A stretch of 64,000 bases of DNA, taken from contig JAZKDB010000002.1 in NCBI GenBank assembly GCA_040387755.1, forward strand, positions 1,736,001 through 1,800,000. The letters run 5' to 3'. How positions within the stretch are numbered: the stretch's first letter is position 1; every line of letters starts with the position of its first letter. Both the position numbers and the translations under genes were made by a program. Shown here piece after piece: positions 1 to 8,741 of this stretch. The DNA is from Rurimicrobium sp040387755 (GTDB taxonomy: Bacteria > Bacteroidota > Bacteroidia > Chitinophagales > Chitinophagaceae). The notes under the pieces are model-generated. The model did not search any database. It was not told the DNA's origin and was given only the letters and a program-made list of their open reading frames with translations.

Positions 1-792
1 CATGCTTCCTTCGAAATCAAATATAATCAACCCCAGTTTTTTTGCTTCCAAAATGGCAGTCCAAATCAACAATGCTATTGCACCACGATGCGTTTCGGCA
101 GCGGTAGCACTCAGCAAATAATACATTTTTGTTTGGTCAAAACACAACCAAATCTGACCGAGGCAATTATCCTCAGTATCATATGCAGCCAGACTAAGCG
201 AAGACTTGTGTTGTGCTGCTGCGGAGATTATCCGCTCAAAAAAAGAAACAGAAAAGGGATAAACTTTATTCTTGTCGTTAAACGCTCTTTGATGCCATTG
301 AACAAATTGATGTACATCCAGTGGGATTTTTTTTAGGGTCAAATCCTGCTGTGCTTTGCGGATATCATTTTTTCTTTTAGGAAATATCTGAGCCCAAAGT
401 TCTTCTTCCGTCGCCTGTAAGCCGATATAGTATGTTCGCTTTTTTTTATGCTCAAATCCTTTGGCAATAAAAAAATCTATTGCTGTAAATTCCGGAATGC
501 AGGACCATTGCAACATATCTGTTTTAGGCAATTGGTTCCATAATTCACTCAAAATACCTTCACGATAAGCACTTAAAAATATCGGGCCGAGATAAGCCGT
601 TAACATAGGGTTTCTGATAATTTTAAAACCCCATTTTTTCTCAATAGAATAAGGCCATACGGCCAGAATATTTTGATCTTCACTTACTATGGCCACATCC
701 CATGCTCCGTCGCAAACAACATCCAGCCACCAGGCCTGAGCAAACAAAGGTAGCTGTTGAGTAATGCTGCGGTATCGTTCTTTGTGGGTCAA
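1..792 (-). CDS. FemAB/GNAT-like acyltransferase, C-terminus cut by window edge
   Basis: An open frame of 264 codons runs from 792 to the window edge without a stop. The translation contains KRKNDIRKAQQD, which resembles the segment of FemAB and CelD-like acyltransferases (GNAT fold, Pfam Acetyltransf_6 type) where a basic helix follows the first domain. The stretch after it (SLAAYDTEDNCLGQIW) fits the central GNAT strands. Such proteins transfer amino acids or acyl groups to cell-wall or surface molecules; the substrate cannot be told here. There is no ATG near the 5' end: an in-frame TAG lies at 817-819, so TTG at 792 is the best start, and the first internal ATG would remove about 60 conserved-looking residues. 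It follows the lutB stop by 11 bases, so the two are probably co-transcribed. Family level only; the end of the gene is not visible. Confidence 0.62.
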   Translation of the reverse strand, partial: MTHKERYRSITQQLPLFAQAWWLDVVCDGAWDVAIVSEDQNILAVWPYSIEKKWGFKIIRNPMLTAYLGPIFLSAYREGILSELWNQLPKTDMLQWSCIPEFTAIDFFIAKGFEHKKKRTYYIGLQATEEELWAQIFPKRKNDIRKAQQDLTLKKIPLDVHQFVQWHQRAFNDKNKVYPFSVSFFERIISAAAQHKSSLSLAAYDTEDNCLGQIWLCFDQTKMYYLLSATAAETHRGAIALLIWTAILEAKKLGLIIFDFEGSM

Positions 793-803
793 TACTAAAG
801 TGA

Positions 804-2189
804 TTAGGCTTTGTTTCTATTTCTGTCCGCAAACATTTGCTGAAAAGTTTGTGCCGGAAATTCAATTTCTTCCCTTCTGTTTGCCCAGCTTTTACTAAAC
901 ACAGAATGAAAGACTTTGTTCTTGATTCCCTGACCGGCAAGACCTATCAGACTTCTGTTCATCATTCCTTTTTGCCACAATTTCCATCCCATATTTTCCT
1001 GAAAACCATTCAAACCTTCTGTAACGGCCTCTTGTCTGTTGGCCAATAACATGGAGTGAATATTTATTTTAAGCGGGCAAACTTCTGTACAGTTTCCACA
1101 CAAACTGGAAGCATAACTGAGGTGCTTATATTCGCTCATGCCCATCATATGCGGAGTAATAACTGCACCAATTGGGCCACTATAAGTAGCACCATAAGCA
1201 TGCCCTCCAATGTTTTTGTAGATTGGACAGGCATTAAGGCAAGAGCCACAACGGATACAATACATGCTTTCCCTGACATTCGGGTCGGCCAACAAATTGG
1301 TACGCCCGTTGTCCAGCATAATCACATACATTTCTTCAGGCCCGTCCTGTTCATTTTTTTGTTTAGGTCCGCTAAAAAGCGTGTTGTAAGAAGTCACTTT
1401 TTGTCCTGTACCAAAAGTGGCTAGTAAGGGTAGAAATAAATTTAAATCTTTGACCGTTGGAATTACCTTTTCAATTCCGACAATAGCAATGTGTACTTTG
1501 GGGAGAGCAGTGGTCAATCTGGCATTTCCTTCGTTTTCTGTTACAGAAATCGCACCGGCATCAGCTATCCAGAAATTAGCTCCGGTAATGCCTATCTGTG
1601 CTGTTTGATACTTGCTTCTTAATTTTTCACGGGCTACCAAAGTGAGTTCTGTAGGAGTAAGATTGGAAGGCGTTCCCAGTTTTTCATGAAAAAGTTTCGC
1701 TACGTCTTCCTTGCTTTTATGCATAGCCGGAGTAACGATATGGTAAGGCGCTTCGCCATCCAATTGCTGAATGTATTCGCCCAAATCAGTTTCCACTGAT
1801 TCAATACCATTTTCTTCCAGAAATTTATTGAGGTGAATCTCTTCTGTCACCATGGACTTTGACTTGACAATCTGCGTAGTGTTATTTTGCTTACAAATCG
1901 TCAGGATATGCTGCAAAGCTTCAGCAGCATCATTTGCCCACAATAATTTACCGCCTTTGGCCGTAAAATTTTTCTCGAAAGTTTCCAGATGTTTGTCCAG
2001 TTCTTCAATGGCTTTCCACTTAATAATCTTAGCTTTTTTGCGTGCCCGATCCAGCTCTGCAAACTGTTCTTTACCTTTTACTACAGCTGCATTATACTTC
2101 TGAATATTCCAGGAAATTTTACGCTTATGCTCGAGGTCATGTGTTTTTACCTCGCTTTTGGCCAAAAAAATTGCTTGCTGTTGATTCAT
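804..2189 (-). CDS. lutB: LutB-type iron-sulfur protein with LUD domain (lactate utilisation)
   Basis: This 461-residue protein has an N-terminal LUD domain (about residues 60-290) and a C-terminal ferredoxin-like domain. Two cysteine clusters are visible: CIRCGSCLNACP at about 311-322 and CGNCTEVCP at about 364-372, as expected for two 4Fe-4S clusters. In Bacillus, LutABC oxidises L-lactate to pyruvate; LutB is the electron-transferring iron-sulfur subunit. lutA and lutC are not in this window; they may lie elsewhere. The frame can be extended to a TTG at 2198, but ATG at 2189 is preferred. A TATATTTG box at 2196-2203 lies only six bases upstream of this ATG, so the mRNA may have almost no leader. 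Family assignment is firm; the physiological donor is inferred. Confidence 0.9.
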   Translation of the reverse strand: MNQQQAIFLAKSEVKTHDLEHKRKISWNIQKYNAAVVKGKEQFAELDRARKKAKIIKWKAIEELDKHLETFEKNFTAKGGKLLWANDAAEALQHILTICKQNNTTQIVKSKSMVTEEIHLNKFLEENGIESVETDLGEYIQQLDGEAPYHIVTPAMHKSKEDVAKLFHEKLGTPSNLTPTELTLVAREKLRSKYQTAQIGITGANFWIADAGAISVTENEGNARLTTALPKVHIAIVGIEKVIPTVKDLNLFLPLLATFGTGQKVTSYNTLFSGPKQKNEQDGPEEMYVIMLDNGRTNLLADPNVRESMYCIRCGSCLNACPIYKNIGGHAYGATYSGPIGAVITPHMMGMSEYKHLSYASSLCGNCTEVCPLKINIHSMLLANRQEAVTEGLNGFQENMGWKLWQKGMMNRSLIGLAGQGIKNKVFHSVFSKSWANRREEIEFPAQTFQQMFADRNRNKA

Positions 2190-2262
2190 TAACAGCAAAT
2201 ATACTTAGTCTGCTGTAAATGCGCTATCCGTCAGGAAATGAATCTATGCCCTTTCTTATTAA

Positions 2263-2302
2263 AAAATCAAAGGCCGTCTGACATCAGACGACCTTTGATT
2301 TT
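2263..2302. terminator. Bidirectional hairpin terminator after clpP
   Basis: Two 19-base arms (2263-2281 and 2284-2302) pair with a single mismatch around a two-base centre and begin and end with A and T runs. The hairpin lies 24 bases beyond the clpP stop on the minus strand. It separates clpP from the lutB transcription unit, which starts at about 2200. Confidence 0.85.
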
Positions 2303-2325
2303 CTGTTATTTATTGAAATCTATGC

Positions 2326-3027
2326 TTAGTCAAGTTTTTTGCGTGGATTACGCTCCAAAACTTCGTCAATCATTCCATAATCTTTTGCTTCTTTGGCAGT
2401 CATCCAATAATCACGGTCACTGTCTTTTTCTACTTTTGAGAATTTTTGACCACTGTGCTCTGCAATAATTTCGTAAAGTTCTTTTTTAAGTTTACCAATC
2501 TCGCGTGCGGTAATTTCAATGTCGCTGGCCTGTCCTTCAGCACCACCCAATGGCTGATGTATCATTACGCGACTGTGCTTAAGTGCTGTGCGCTTGCCTT
2601 TGGCACCTGCACACATTAATACAGCTCCCATAGAAGCGGCAATACCGGTGCATATTGTAGATACATCCGGATTGATGATTTGCATGGTATCATAAATACC
2701 CAAACCGGCATAAACGCTTCCTCCCGGACTATTCAGATACATCTGGATATCACGATTGCGGTCAGTGCTTTCAAGAAAAAGCATTTGTGCGGTAACAATA
2801 TTGGCTACATAATCGTTAATTCCTTCACCCAAAAAGATGATTCTGTCCATCATCAGGCGGGAGAACACATCCATTGACGCAACGTTCATGGGGCGCTCTT
2901 CGATAATATAGGGAGTAAGATTGGTAGGCATTCTTCTGTTTACAGCAGAGGTATAACTATCAACTGTCAGACTGCTGATACCGTGATGTTTTATTGCGTA
3001 TTTACGAAATTCATTATTATTATTCAT
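2326..3027 (-). CDS. clpP: ATP-dependent Clp protease proteolytic subunit
   Basis: ClpP forms a tetradecameric barrel in the cytoplasm and degrades proteins unfolded by ClpX, ClpA or ClpC. The serine-protease triad is visible: Ser132 in GIAASMGA, His157 in VMIHQPLGG and an Asp near 206 in DRDYWM. The oligomer-forming GGSVYAGLGIYDTM segment is also present. At 233 residues it is somewhat longer than the E. coli enzyme (207) because of an N-terminal extension of the kind removed by self-processing. clpX is not next to it. It is preceded on the same strand by two rhomboid-family genes, 122 bases upstream, and ends at a strong hairpin. The start MNNNN is the only ATG giving the full N-terminus. 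Confidence 0.97.
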   Translation of the reverse strand: MNNNNEFRKYAIKHHGISSLTVDSYTSAVNRRMPTNLTPYIIEERPMNVASMDVFSRLMMDRIIFLGEGINDYVANIVTAQMLFLESTDRNRDIQMYLNSPGGSVYAGLGIYDTMQIINPDVSTICTGIAASMGAVLMCAGAKGKRTALKHSRVMIHQPLGGAEGQASDIEITAREIGKLKKELYEIIAEHSGQKFSKVEKDSDRDYWMTAKEAKDYGMIDEVLERNPRKKLD

Positions 3028-3149
3028 TGTTCTTTTATTTTTTGCGTTTATAAATGATTTCTTTGATAGTGACAGTACAATTTCTGCGCCAAGGTAAAAA
3101 TAATGTCATTTAGTCAATCTTCGACTGACAAAAGGTTTTTTACCAGCAT

Positions 3150-3998
3150 TTATCGGCTGGTCTCTCTTAGTTGGTCCTTTTCACTTTTGGTCAAAGAATG
3201 GTAACCGCGTTCGTTTATTTTATCTAAAATTCTGTCTATTGCTTCTTCCTTACTTGTTCTGTCAGGCTTAGGTCTATAGGCTTCCTTAGGGCTAAATGTT
3301 GTGTCCATTTTATTGTATAACCGATAAGCCCAGGCTCCTGGTTGATATCCGTTCTGCAGCAATTTGATAAATACAAATCCGGATAAAGCACCTGCCAGCA
3401 ACATAGTTATAGTCGCTAATTTGAAATCGGTGTTAATAAGCATTAGCACCATAAATATCCCTGCCAATAACATTAAAGGAATGCTGAAGTACTCACTCAG
3501 ATAAATTCTATACTTGGGCGAGAGGGTAATTGAGGCCGCCATCAATCCCATTATGCCTGCCTGTGCACCCATCACTAAAGTAGTGTCCGGAATCAGAGCC
3601 GCAGGCAAGAATTGCACTCCTGTAAAAGCTAATCCACCTGCCAGAACACTGTACACAAACAAGGGAATAATCTGTTTGTACCCGACCAGATTCTGTACCA
3701 CATTGCCAAAAGCATACAGCCACAGCATACTGCTGAGCCACTCCCAAAAACCACGATGACACCAACCGTAGGTAAAAATAGTCCACCAACGGTTGCCAAT
3801 CGTTCCGAGGCTGCTTAATCCAATGTATTCGAAAGTAAGTTGATGAGCCCTCAGTTCAGGCACTGCATATACAATCAGTGTAATCCAAACCAAATGAACC
3901 ATAATAAACCCAACACCCGAAAATGCAATCAACTGCACTACTGCATTTCGATTATAAGAAGGGATATGAAATTTTTGAAAAGAAGACCGAACAGACAT
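3150..3998 (-). CDS. Rhomboid-family membrane protein lacking catalytic residues (pseudoprotease)
   Basis: This 282-residue membrane protein has the rhomboid topology, with hydrophobic segments at about residues 20-45, 84-103, 108-128, 140-158, 170-188 and 194-214. The segment equivalent to the catalytic GxSG loop reads MGAQAGIMG, so the serine is replaced by Gln146. The late helix that should carry the catalytic His reads TMLLAGALSG and has none. It is therefore predicted to be proteolytically inactive. A soluble C-terminal tail of about 65 residues (EEAIDRILDKINERG...) resembles the DUF6576-type tail known from Bacteroidota rhomboids. It starts 19 bases after an intact rhomboid gene and is probably co-transcribed, so a regulatory or substrate-binding role beside the active enzyme is a reasonable inference. 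Confidence 0.82.
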   Translation of the reverse strand: MSVRSSFQKFHIPSYNRNAVVQLIAFSGVGFIMVHLVWITLIVYAVPELRAHQLTFEYIGLSSLGTIGNRWWTIFTYGWCHRGFWEWLSSMLWLYAFGNVVQNLVGYKQIIPLFVYSVLAGGLAFTGVQFLPAALIPDTTLVMGAQAGIMGLMAASITLSPKYRIYLSEYFSIPLMLLAGIFMVLMLINTDFKLATITMLLAGALSGFVFIKLLQNGYQPGAWAYRLYNKMDTTFSPKEAYRPKPDRTSKEEAIDRILDKINERGYHSLTKSEKDQLRETSR

Positions 3999-4017
3999 AA
4001 TCAGGATTGATAATTAT

Positions 4018-4878
4018 TTAGAAAAATGACTTTCTGTTATTCCGCTGCCAATATTTAAGCAAAATAAAGCCAAAAAGCATTCCACCCAAATGGGCAAAAT
4101 GTGCCACATTATCTCCGGCAGAGTTTGAAAACCCCGAAAAGAGCTCAATAAGGGCATACATTGCTACAAAATATTTTGCTTTGAGTGGGAATAAAAAGTA
4201 GATATACAATTCAGTATTAGGAAACAAATAGCCAAACGCAAATAATACTCCAAATACAGCACCCGATGCACCTACAGTAGCCTGGTCTATAATTCCCGGA
4301 AAAGTAGAATTTGTAACAGAATCAAAACCGCCGTGTAAATATTGCTCAATAAACAAAGATGCCTGGTTGCGCAGCACCGGGCTTGCAGGGTTGCTTTCCC
4401 ACTCACGTAACAAATCCGTAAAACCTAACCCTGATGGGTTACTGACATGCTGAACGATAAATTTAGCAAACTGGTCTACAGTTGGGTTTTGTTGGTATAA
4501 TGCAAAGGCTTTTTCAATTGCGCCAAACTCAAAACCTAAAACGGTAAGATGACATAATGCTGCTCCTAATCCGCAAACAAAATAGAAGATCAGAAAACGC
4601 TTTGGCCCCCAAATATTTTCTATGATACTGCCAAACATCCACAATGCAAACATATTGAAGAATAAATGCCCCAAATCGCCATGCATAAATAAATGTGTAA
4701 CCAATTGCCAGGGTCTGAAAAACTGGGATGTCCAATAATGTAAACCGAGATATTCTGATAAATTAATCCCATATTTTTCCATTACCGTATCAAGCAACAA
4801 AAAAATAGAATTGATAATAATTAGGTTCTTGACAACCAGAGGTAAAACCTGAAACCGTTGGGGCCTGAATTCTGTCAT
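4018..4878 (-). CDS. Rhomboid family intramembrane serine protease
   Basis: This 286-residue inner-membrane protease cleaves within transmembrane helices. The catalytic pair is visible: Ser205 in VGASGAVFG and His263 in HFAHLGGM. HLFFNMFALWMFG at 71-83 supplies the conserved His and Asn of the oxyanion region. Unusually, a hydrophilic stretch of about 80 residues (about 117-198) is inserted between the early helices and the serine helix; in typical rhomboids this connection is much shorter. The gene is followed 19 bases later by the catalytically dead rhomboid. The start at 4878 is the only ATG before the first helix. Substrates are unknown. Confidence 0.93.
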   Translation of the reverse strand: MTEFRPQRFQVLPLVVKNLIIINSIFLLLDTVMEKYGINLSEYLGLHYWTSQFFRPWQLVTHLFMHGDLGHLFFNMFALWMFGSIIENIWGPKRFLIFYFVCGLGAALCHLTVLGFEFGAIEKAFALYQQNPTVDQFAKFIVQHVSNPSGLGFTDLLREWESNPASPVLRNQASLFIEQYLHGGFDSVTNSTFPGIIDQATVGASGAVFGVLFAFGYLFPNTELYIYFLFPLKAKYFVAMYALIELFSGFSNSAGDNVAHFAHLGGMLFGFILLKYWQRNNRKSFF

Positions 4879-5093
4879 TTATAAAAATAATTAAAGCGTC
4901 TTTTAGCACAGACGTTGGTACTGTCATCCAAAGAACAAAACTACAGTATTACATTGTCAGTTGCTATTCTGAAAACAGAATAAAGCGCTAAATTTTATAA
5001 TCCCTTTCCATTTGGAGTTTTAAGAAAAGCCAACAAGTAATCGTACTTTTACGGCTGATTATAGTATACTAGTATTACAACAGAGCTTTTTAA

Positions 5094-5660
5094 ATGAAAT
5101 CAATAGTCGTATTCGCATCGGGCAAGGGCAGTAACACTTTATCAATAATAGAGCATTTTAATAAAACAGGTAAAGCAAGAGTGACTTTGCTGGTCTGCAA
5201 TAATGTCGGGGCCGGAGTAGTGGATATTGCATTGAAATACAATATCCCATTTATACTGATAGATAAAAACACAATTTCGGAACCCTTGCTTTTAACTCAA
5301 ATAAACGAGTACAAACCAAATCTTATAGTTTTAGCGGGCTTTTTGTGGAGAATCCCGAGTTCTATTATCAGCGCTTATCCCCATAAAATCATAAACATAC
5401 ACCCTGCCTTGCTCCCCAAGTATGGAGGAAAGGGTATGTATGGATCAAAGGTACATCAGGCAGTAATAGAGGCAAATGAAACGGAAACCGGTATTACTAT
5501 TCATTATGTCAATGAACATTACGATGAAGGGGCACAAATACTCAAGGCGCATTGCTCCATACAAAATGGAGATGACGCGTTGATTATAGCAAAAAAAGTT
5601 GCAAAACTTGAACGTGCCTTTTTCCCCAAAACCATAGAATATCTGCTTGACGAACAATAA
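5094..5660 (+). CDS. purN: Phosphoribosylglycinamide formyltransferase
   Basis: PurN transfers the formyl group of 10-formyltetrahydrofolate to GAR in the third step of purine synthesis. The 188-residue protein matches the family length. Visible motifs are VFASGKGSN (phosphate loop, residues 6-14), NIHPALLP with Asn101 and His103, and HYDEGAQI with Asp144, the three catalytic positions of the family. It is transcribed away from the rhomboid genes; the 215-base gap between them contains no further gene that I can see. Another purine gene, purS, lies 36 kb away at 41127, so the pathway is scattered rather than an operon. Confidence 0.96.
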   Translation: MKSIVVFASGKGSNTLSIIEHFNKTGKARVTLLVCNNVGAGVVDIALKYNIPFILIDKNTISEPLLLTQINEYKPNLIVLAGFLWRIPSSIISAYPHKIINIHPALLPKYGGKGMYGSKVHQAVIEANETETGITIHYVNEHYDEGAQILKAHCSIQNGDDALIIAKKVAKLERAFFPKTIEYLLDEQ

Positions 5661-5720
5661 CAAAAGCCAATAGCCGTTTTTTTTAATACAAGACCTTTCA
5701 ACTATAAATTTTCGTTACAG

Positions 5721-8003
5721 ATGTCACTACATATAAGATTGCTTTTCTTTGTTATTTCTACTTTCCTTGTAAAATATTCTTTGGCTCAGAATCAACCCAT
5801 CGGGCAATGGCGGTCGCATCTTCCTTATAAAGAGGCCGTATCAATTGCTACAAACGGTAGTAAAATATTTGTTGCCACAAACATTTCATTCTTTATTCAT
5901 GACTTAATCAACAATGAATCAAGCACTTACTCCAAAGTGAACGGCATGTCTGACCTTGAAATGTCCTACATAGCTCACGATATTGTTACAGAGACGACAG
6001 TATTGGCCTATACCAACAGCAATATTGATTTATTTAAGGATAATACTTTTTTCAACATCCCTTATCTGAAATTAAAGGCAATAGCCGGGGATAAAAAAAT
6101 CTATCATATACATATCGAAAACGGCTTAGCCTACCTGAGCACAGGTATTGGCGTAATCGTTATCAATCTGACCAAAAAGGAAGTAAAGGAGACTTATGTG
6201 TTTTCTAAAAACAAAAAAAACGTTGTTGTTAAGGGCTTTAGTTCGGATGTCAAATATTTCTATGCTGCTACCGATATCGGATTTTATAGAATATCAAAAA
6301 ACAACCCCAATATACAAGCCTCTTCCTCCTGGACAATATTAGACAGTACCAGATCATACAAACATACGGTTCGTGCAGCGGACAACATATTTGCTGCAAG
6401 TTCAGATTCTGTGTTTGTATTCAGGAACGACACTGCGGCCTTTGTGTATACAAGAGACAGCAATGTTGTTACTCATCTTGACTCTATGCACAACAAGTTG
6501 GCCATTTCTGTTTTCAACAATTATAAAGGGGGAGGAAAAATTATTGAATTAGATAATTCCTTGCTTCAAACAGATACAATTAATGTTTCTTACCCAAAGC
6601 AGATTGTTGCCACCTCAGATGATAATTATTGGATTGCAGATGCCTATTCAGGTACTTACTCAAAAAATCAGCGTATAGAACCCAATGGCCCGTTTAGCAT
6701 AAGTACTTATGACATACTTGCTGAAAATGGAAAGGTATATATTGCTCATGGTTCTTATGACGACAAGTGGAATGCTTCTGACAAAAGAGATGGTTTATCT
6801 GTATTTGATAATGGTATTTGGAAAACCTACAACACCTTCAGTTTTGCACCATTCAGTGACCTCAAGGATGCAGTAAGGCTTGCGAAGGATCCAACAGATA
6901 ACACATTATACATTGCATCTCAGTTAAATGGATTATTCTATCTGAAGACAGACAATAGTGGGGGACAATTAAAAGAAGGCATTTTTGAGCCTAACATTTT
7001 AGACATTGGCACTTATAGATTGAGTGGTGTTGCATTTGACTTAAATAATAACTTGTGGGTTAGCCAAACTAATTCTCCACATGAGTTGGTAGCACGCTCG
7101 GCCAAAGATGGCAACTGGTATAAATTTGGTTTGCCAACAACCAGACCCCGTCCATTTTGGGTAAATGGCGCTGCCAGTGTAATCGTTGATGATTTCAATC
7201 AAAAATGGTTCTTTTCTCCTGTAGGTGGTGGCCTATTGGTTTATGACGATAAAAACACACTGGAAGACATTAACGATGATGAATATACAAAATTAGTGAG
7301 CGGCAAAGGTTTTGGTAATCTGCCCGACAATTCAGTTCAATGTCTTGTCAATGACAAAAAAGGTGCCATCTGGATAGGGACCAGTAACGGAATCGGAATA
7401 ATTAATTGTCCTGACCAGGTAATAGCAAGACAATGTGAGGCAGAAATACGTGTGGTACAGTATGATAATTTTGCCGGAGAATTATTTGCCGGAGAAAACG
7501 TAAAAGCTATTGCTGTAGATGGGGCTAACAGAAAATGGATTGGAACAGGAAATGGGGTGTGGCTCATTTCAGAAGATGCAGCCAAAATCATCAATCGCTT
7601 TACTGTAGACAATAGCCCTTTGCCGTCCAACATAATCAATACCATTAAAGTTGACCCCGCTACAGGTGATGTATATTTTGGAACTGAAAAAGGCTTGATA
7701 AGTTACAGAAGCACTGCAACAGACGGTGGTGAAACAAACAAAGATGTTTTGATTTTCCCTAATCCTATCAAAAGTAACTATTCGGGCACCATTGCTATAA
7801 AAGGACTGGTAGACAATGCTGACGTCCGTATAACTGACATTTCAGGTCAGTTAATTTATAAAACAAAAGCTCTGGGTGGACAAGCAGTTTGGAGTGGTAC
7901 TGACTACACAGGACGGAGACCACAATCAGGTGTGTTTTTAGTTTTTGCAACAAACAATCTGGGAACTGAAACCTTTGTCGGCAAGATGGTTTTTATCAAA
8001 TAA
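5721..8003 (+). CDS. porZ: PorZ-type T9SS assembly protein with sorting domain
   Basis: This 760-residue secreted protein has a signal peptide (first 22 residues, ending SLAQ) and then the typical PorZ start, PIGQWRSHLPYKEAVSIA. Repeated beta-propeller blades of the two-component-regulator-propeller kind follow (for example GAIWIGTSNGIGII and RKWIGTGNGVWLI). The C-terminal 85 residues (VLIFPNPIKSNYSG... to FVGKMVFIK) form a T9SS type A sorting domain. In Porphyromonas, PorZ is part of the attachment complex with PorU, PorV and PorQ and delivers anionic lipopolysaccharide to cargo. recO follows after three bases, an arrangement I recall from other Bacteroidota. The name rests on domain order and this context. 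Confidence 0.85.
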   Translation: MSLHIRLLFFVISTFLVKYSLAQNQPIGQWRSHLPYKEAVSIATNGSKIFVATNISFFIHDLINNESSTYSKVNGMSDLEMSYIAHDIVTETTVLAYTNSNIDLFKDNTFFNIPYLKLKAIAGDKKIYHIHIENGLAYLSTGIGVIVINLTKKEVKETYVFSKNKKNVVVKGFSSDVKYFYAATDIGFYRISKNNPNIQASSSWTILDSTRSYKHTVRAADNIFAASSDSVFVFRNDTAAFVYTRDSNVVTHLDSMHNKLAISVFNNYKGGGKIIELDNSLLQTDTINVSYPKQIVATSDDNYWIADAYSGTYSKNQRIEPNGPFSISTYDILAENGKVYIAHGSYDDKWNASDKRDGLSVFDNGIWKTYNTFSFAPFSDLKDAVRLAKDPTDNTLYIASQLNGLFYLKTDNSGGQLKEGIFEPNILDIGTYRLSGVAFDLNNNLWVSQTNSPHELVARSAKDGNWYKFGLPTTRPRPFWVNGAASVIVDDFNQKWFFSPVGGGLLVYDDKNTLEDINDDEYTKLVSGKGFGNLPDNSVQCLVNDKKGAIWIGTSNGIGIINCPDQVIARQCEAEIRVVQYDNFAGELFAGENVKAIAVDGANRKWIGTGNGVWLISEDAAKIINRFTVDNSPLPSNIINTIKVDPATGDVYFGTEKGLISYRSTATDGGETNKDVLIFPNPIKSNYSGTIAIKGLVDNADVRITDISGQLIYKTKALGGQAVWSGTDYTGRRPQSGVFLVFATNNLGTETFVGKMVFIK

Positions 8004-8006
8004 ATA

Positions 8007-8741
8007 ATGATTCAAAACACCAAAGGGATTATACTGCGGTCTGTCAAATATGGCGAAACCAGTCTTATTCTGACTGTCTTTACTGAAGTATTTGGCTTGC
8101 AATCCTATATGATAAAAGGTGTAAGAAGTGAGAAAATACGGTCCAAAAGAGCCGGATTATTACAAGTTGCTTCCTTGTTGGATTTTGTTGTCGAACATAA
8201 GCCCAACAGACAATTGCAACATATCAGAGAATTTCAACCCACATTTCTTTACCAATCTTTGCAGGAAGAAATATTCAAAAACAGTATTGCCATTTACTCT
8301 GTAGAACTTTTAACGAGACTATTGCCGGCCGAAGAAATAATGGAAGACTTGTTTCATTTTGTGTACCAATATTTCTGCAATTTGGATAAGGCCAATATCC
8401 ACACTATAGCAAACTATCCGATATTTTTTACCATCCATTGCGGTAAGTTCTTCGGCTATAATGTTCTGGGGAATTATTCAGAACAGACTCCATACCTTAA
8501 TGCCGAAGAGGGCATATTCAGCACACAACCACCACCTACGGGAGCATCATTGTACAAAGAAGATGTAATGGCAATTGCTGAATTGATTGAGATATCTGAT
8601 GTAGAACAGCTTATTGAGATTAGTCTGAATTCAAATGCCCGTAACCGAATTTTAGACTGGTATATTCAATTTTTACAGCATCATACCCAACACCTCAGTA
8701 ATTTAAGATCTTTAGACATCGTAAGAGCCATTCTTCATTAG
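8007..8741 (+). CDS. recO: DNA repair protein RecO
   Basis: This 244-residue protein has the RecO N-terminal OB fold: GIILRSVKYGETSLILTVFT, then GVRSEKIRSKRAGLLQ. The helical C-terminal half follows. RecO acts with RecF and RecR to load RecA onto SSB-coated single-stranded DNA. The zinc-finger cysteines seen in some RecO proteins are not obvious here. It begins three bases after the porZ stop and is likely translated from the same mRNA. Its last four bases overlap the 3' end of rpoN on the opposite strand. Confidence 0.93.
   Translation: MIQNTKGIILRSVKYGETSLILTVFTEVFGLQSYMIKGVRSEKIRSKRAGLLQVASLLDFVVEHKPNRQLQHIREFQPTFLYQSLQEEIFKNSIAIYSVELLTRLLPAEEIMEDLFHFVYQYFCNLDKANIHTIANYPIFFTIHCGKFFGYNVLGNYSEQTPYLNAEEGIFSTQPPPTGASLYKEDVMAIAELIEISDVEQLIEISLNSNARNRILDWYIQFLQHHTQHLSNLRSLDIVRAILH

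Noticed and set aside
680..940. 86-codon minus-strand frame across the lutB end
   Set aside because: It overlaps the conserved C-terminus of lutB and the real frame of the FemAB-like gene; its composition is unlike a protein.
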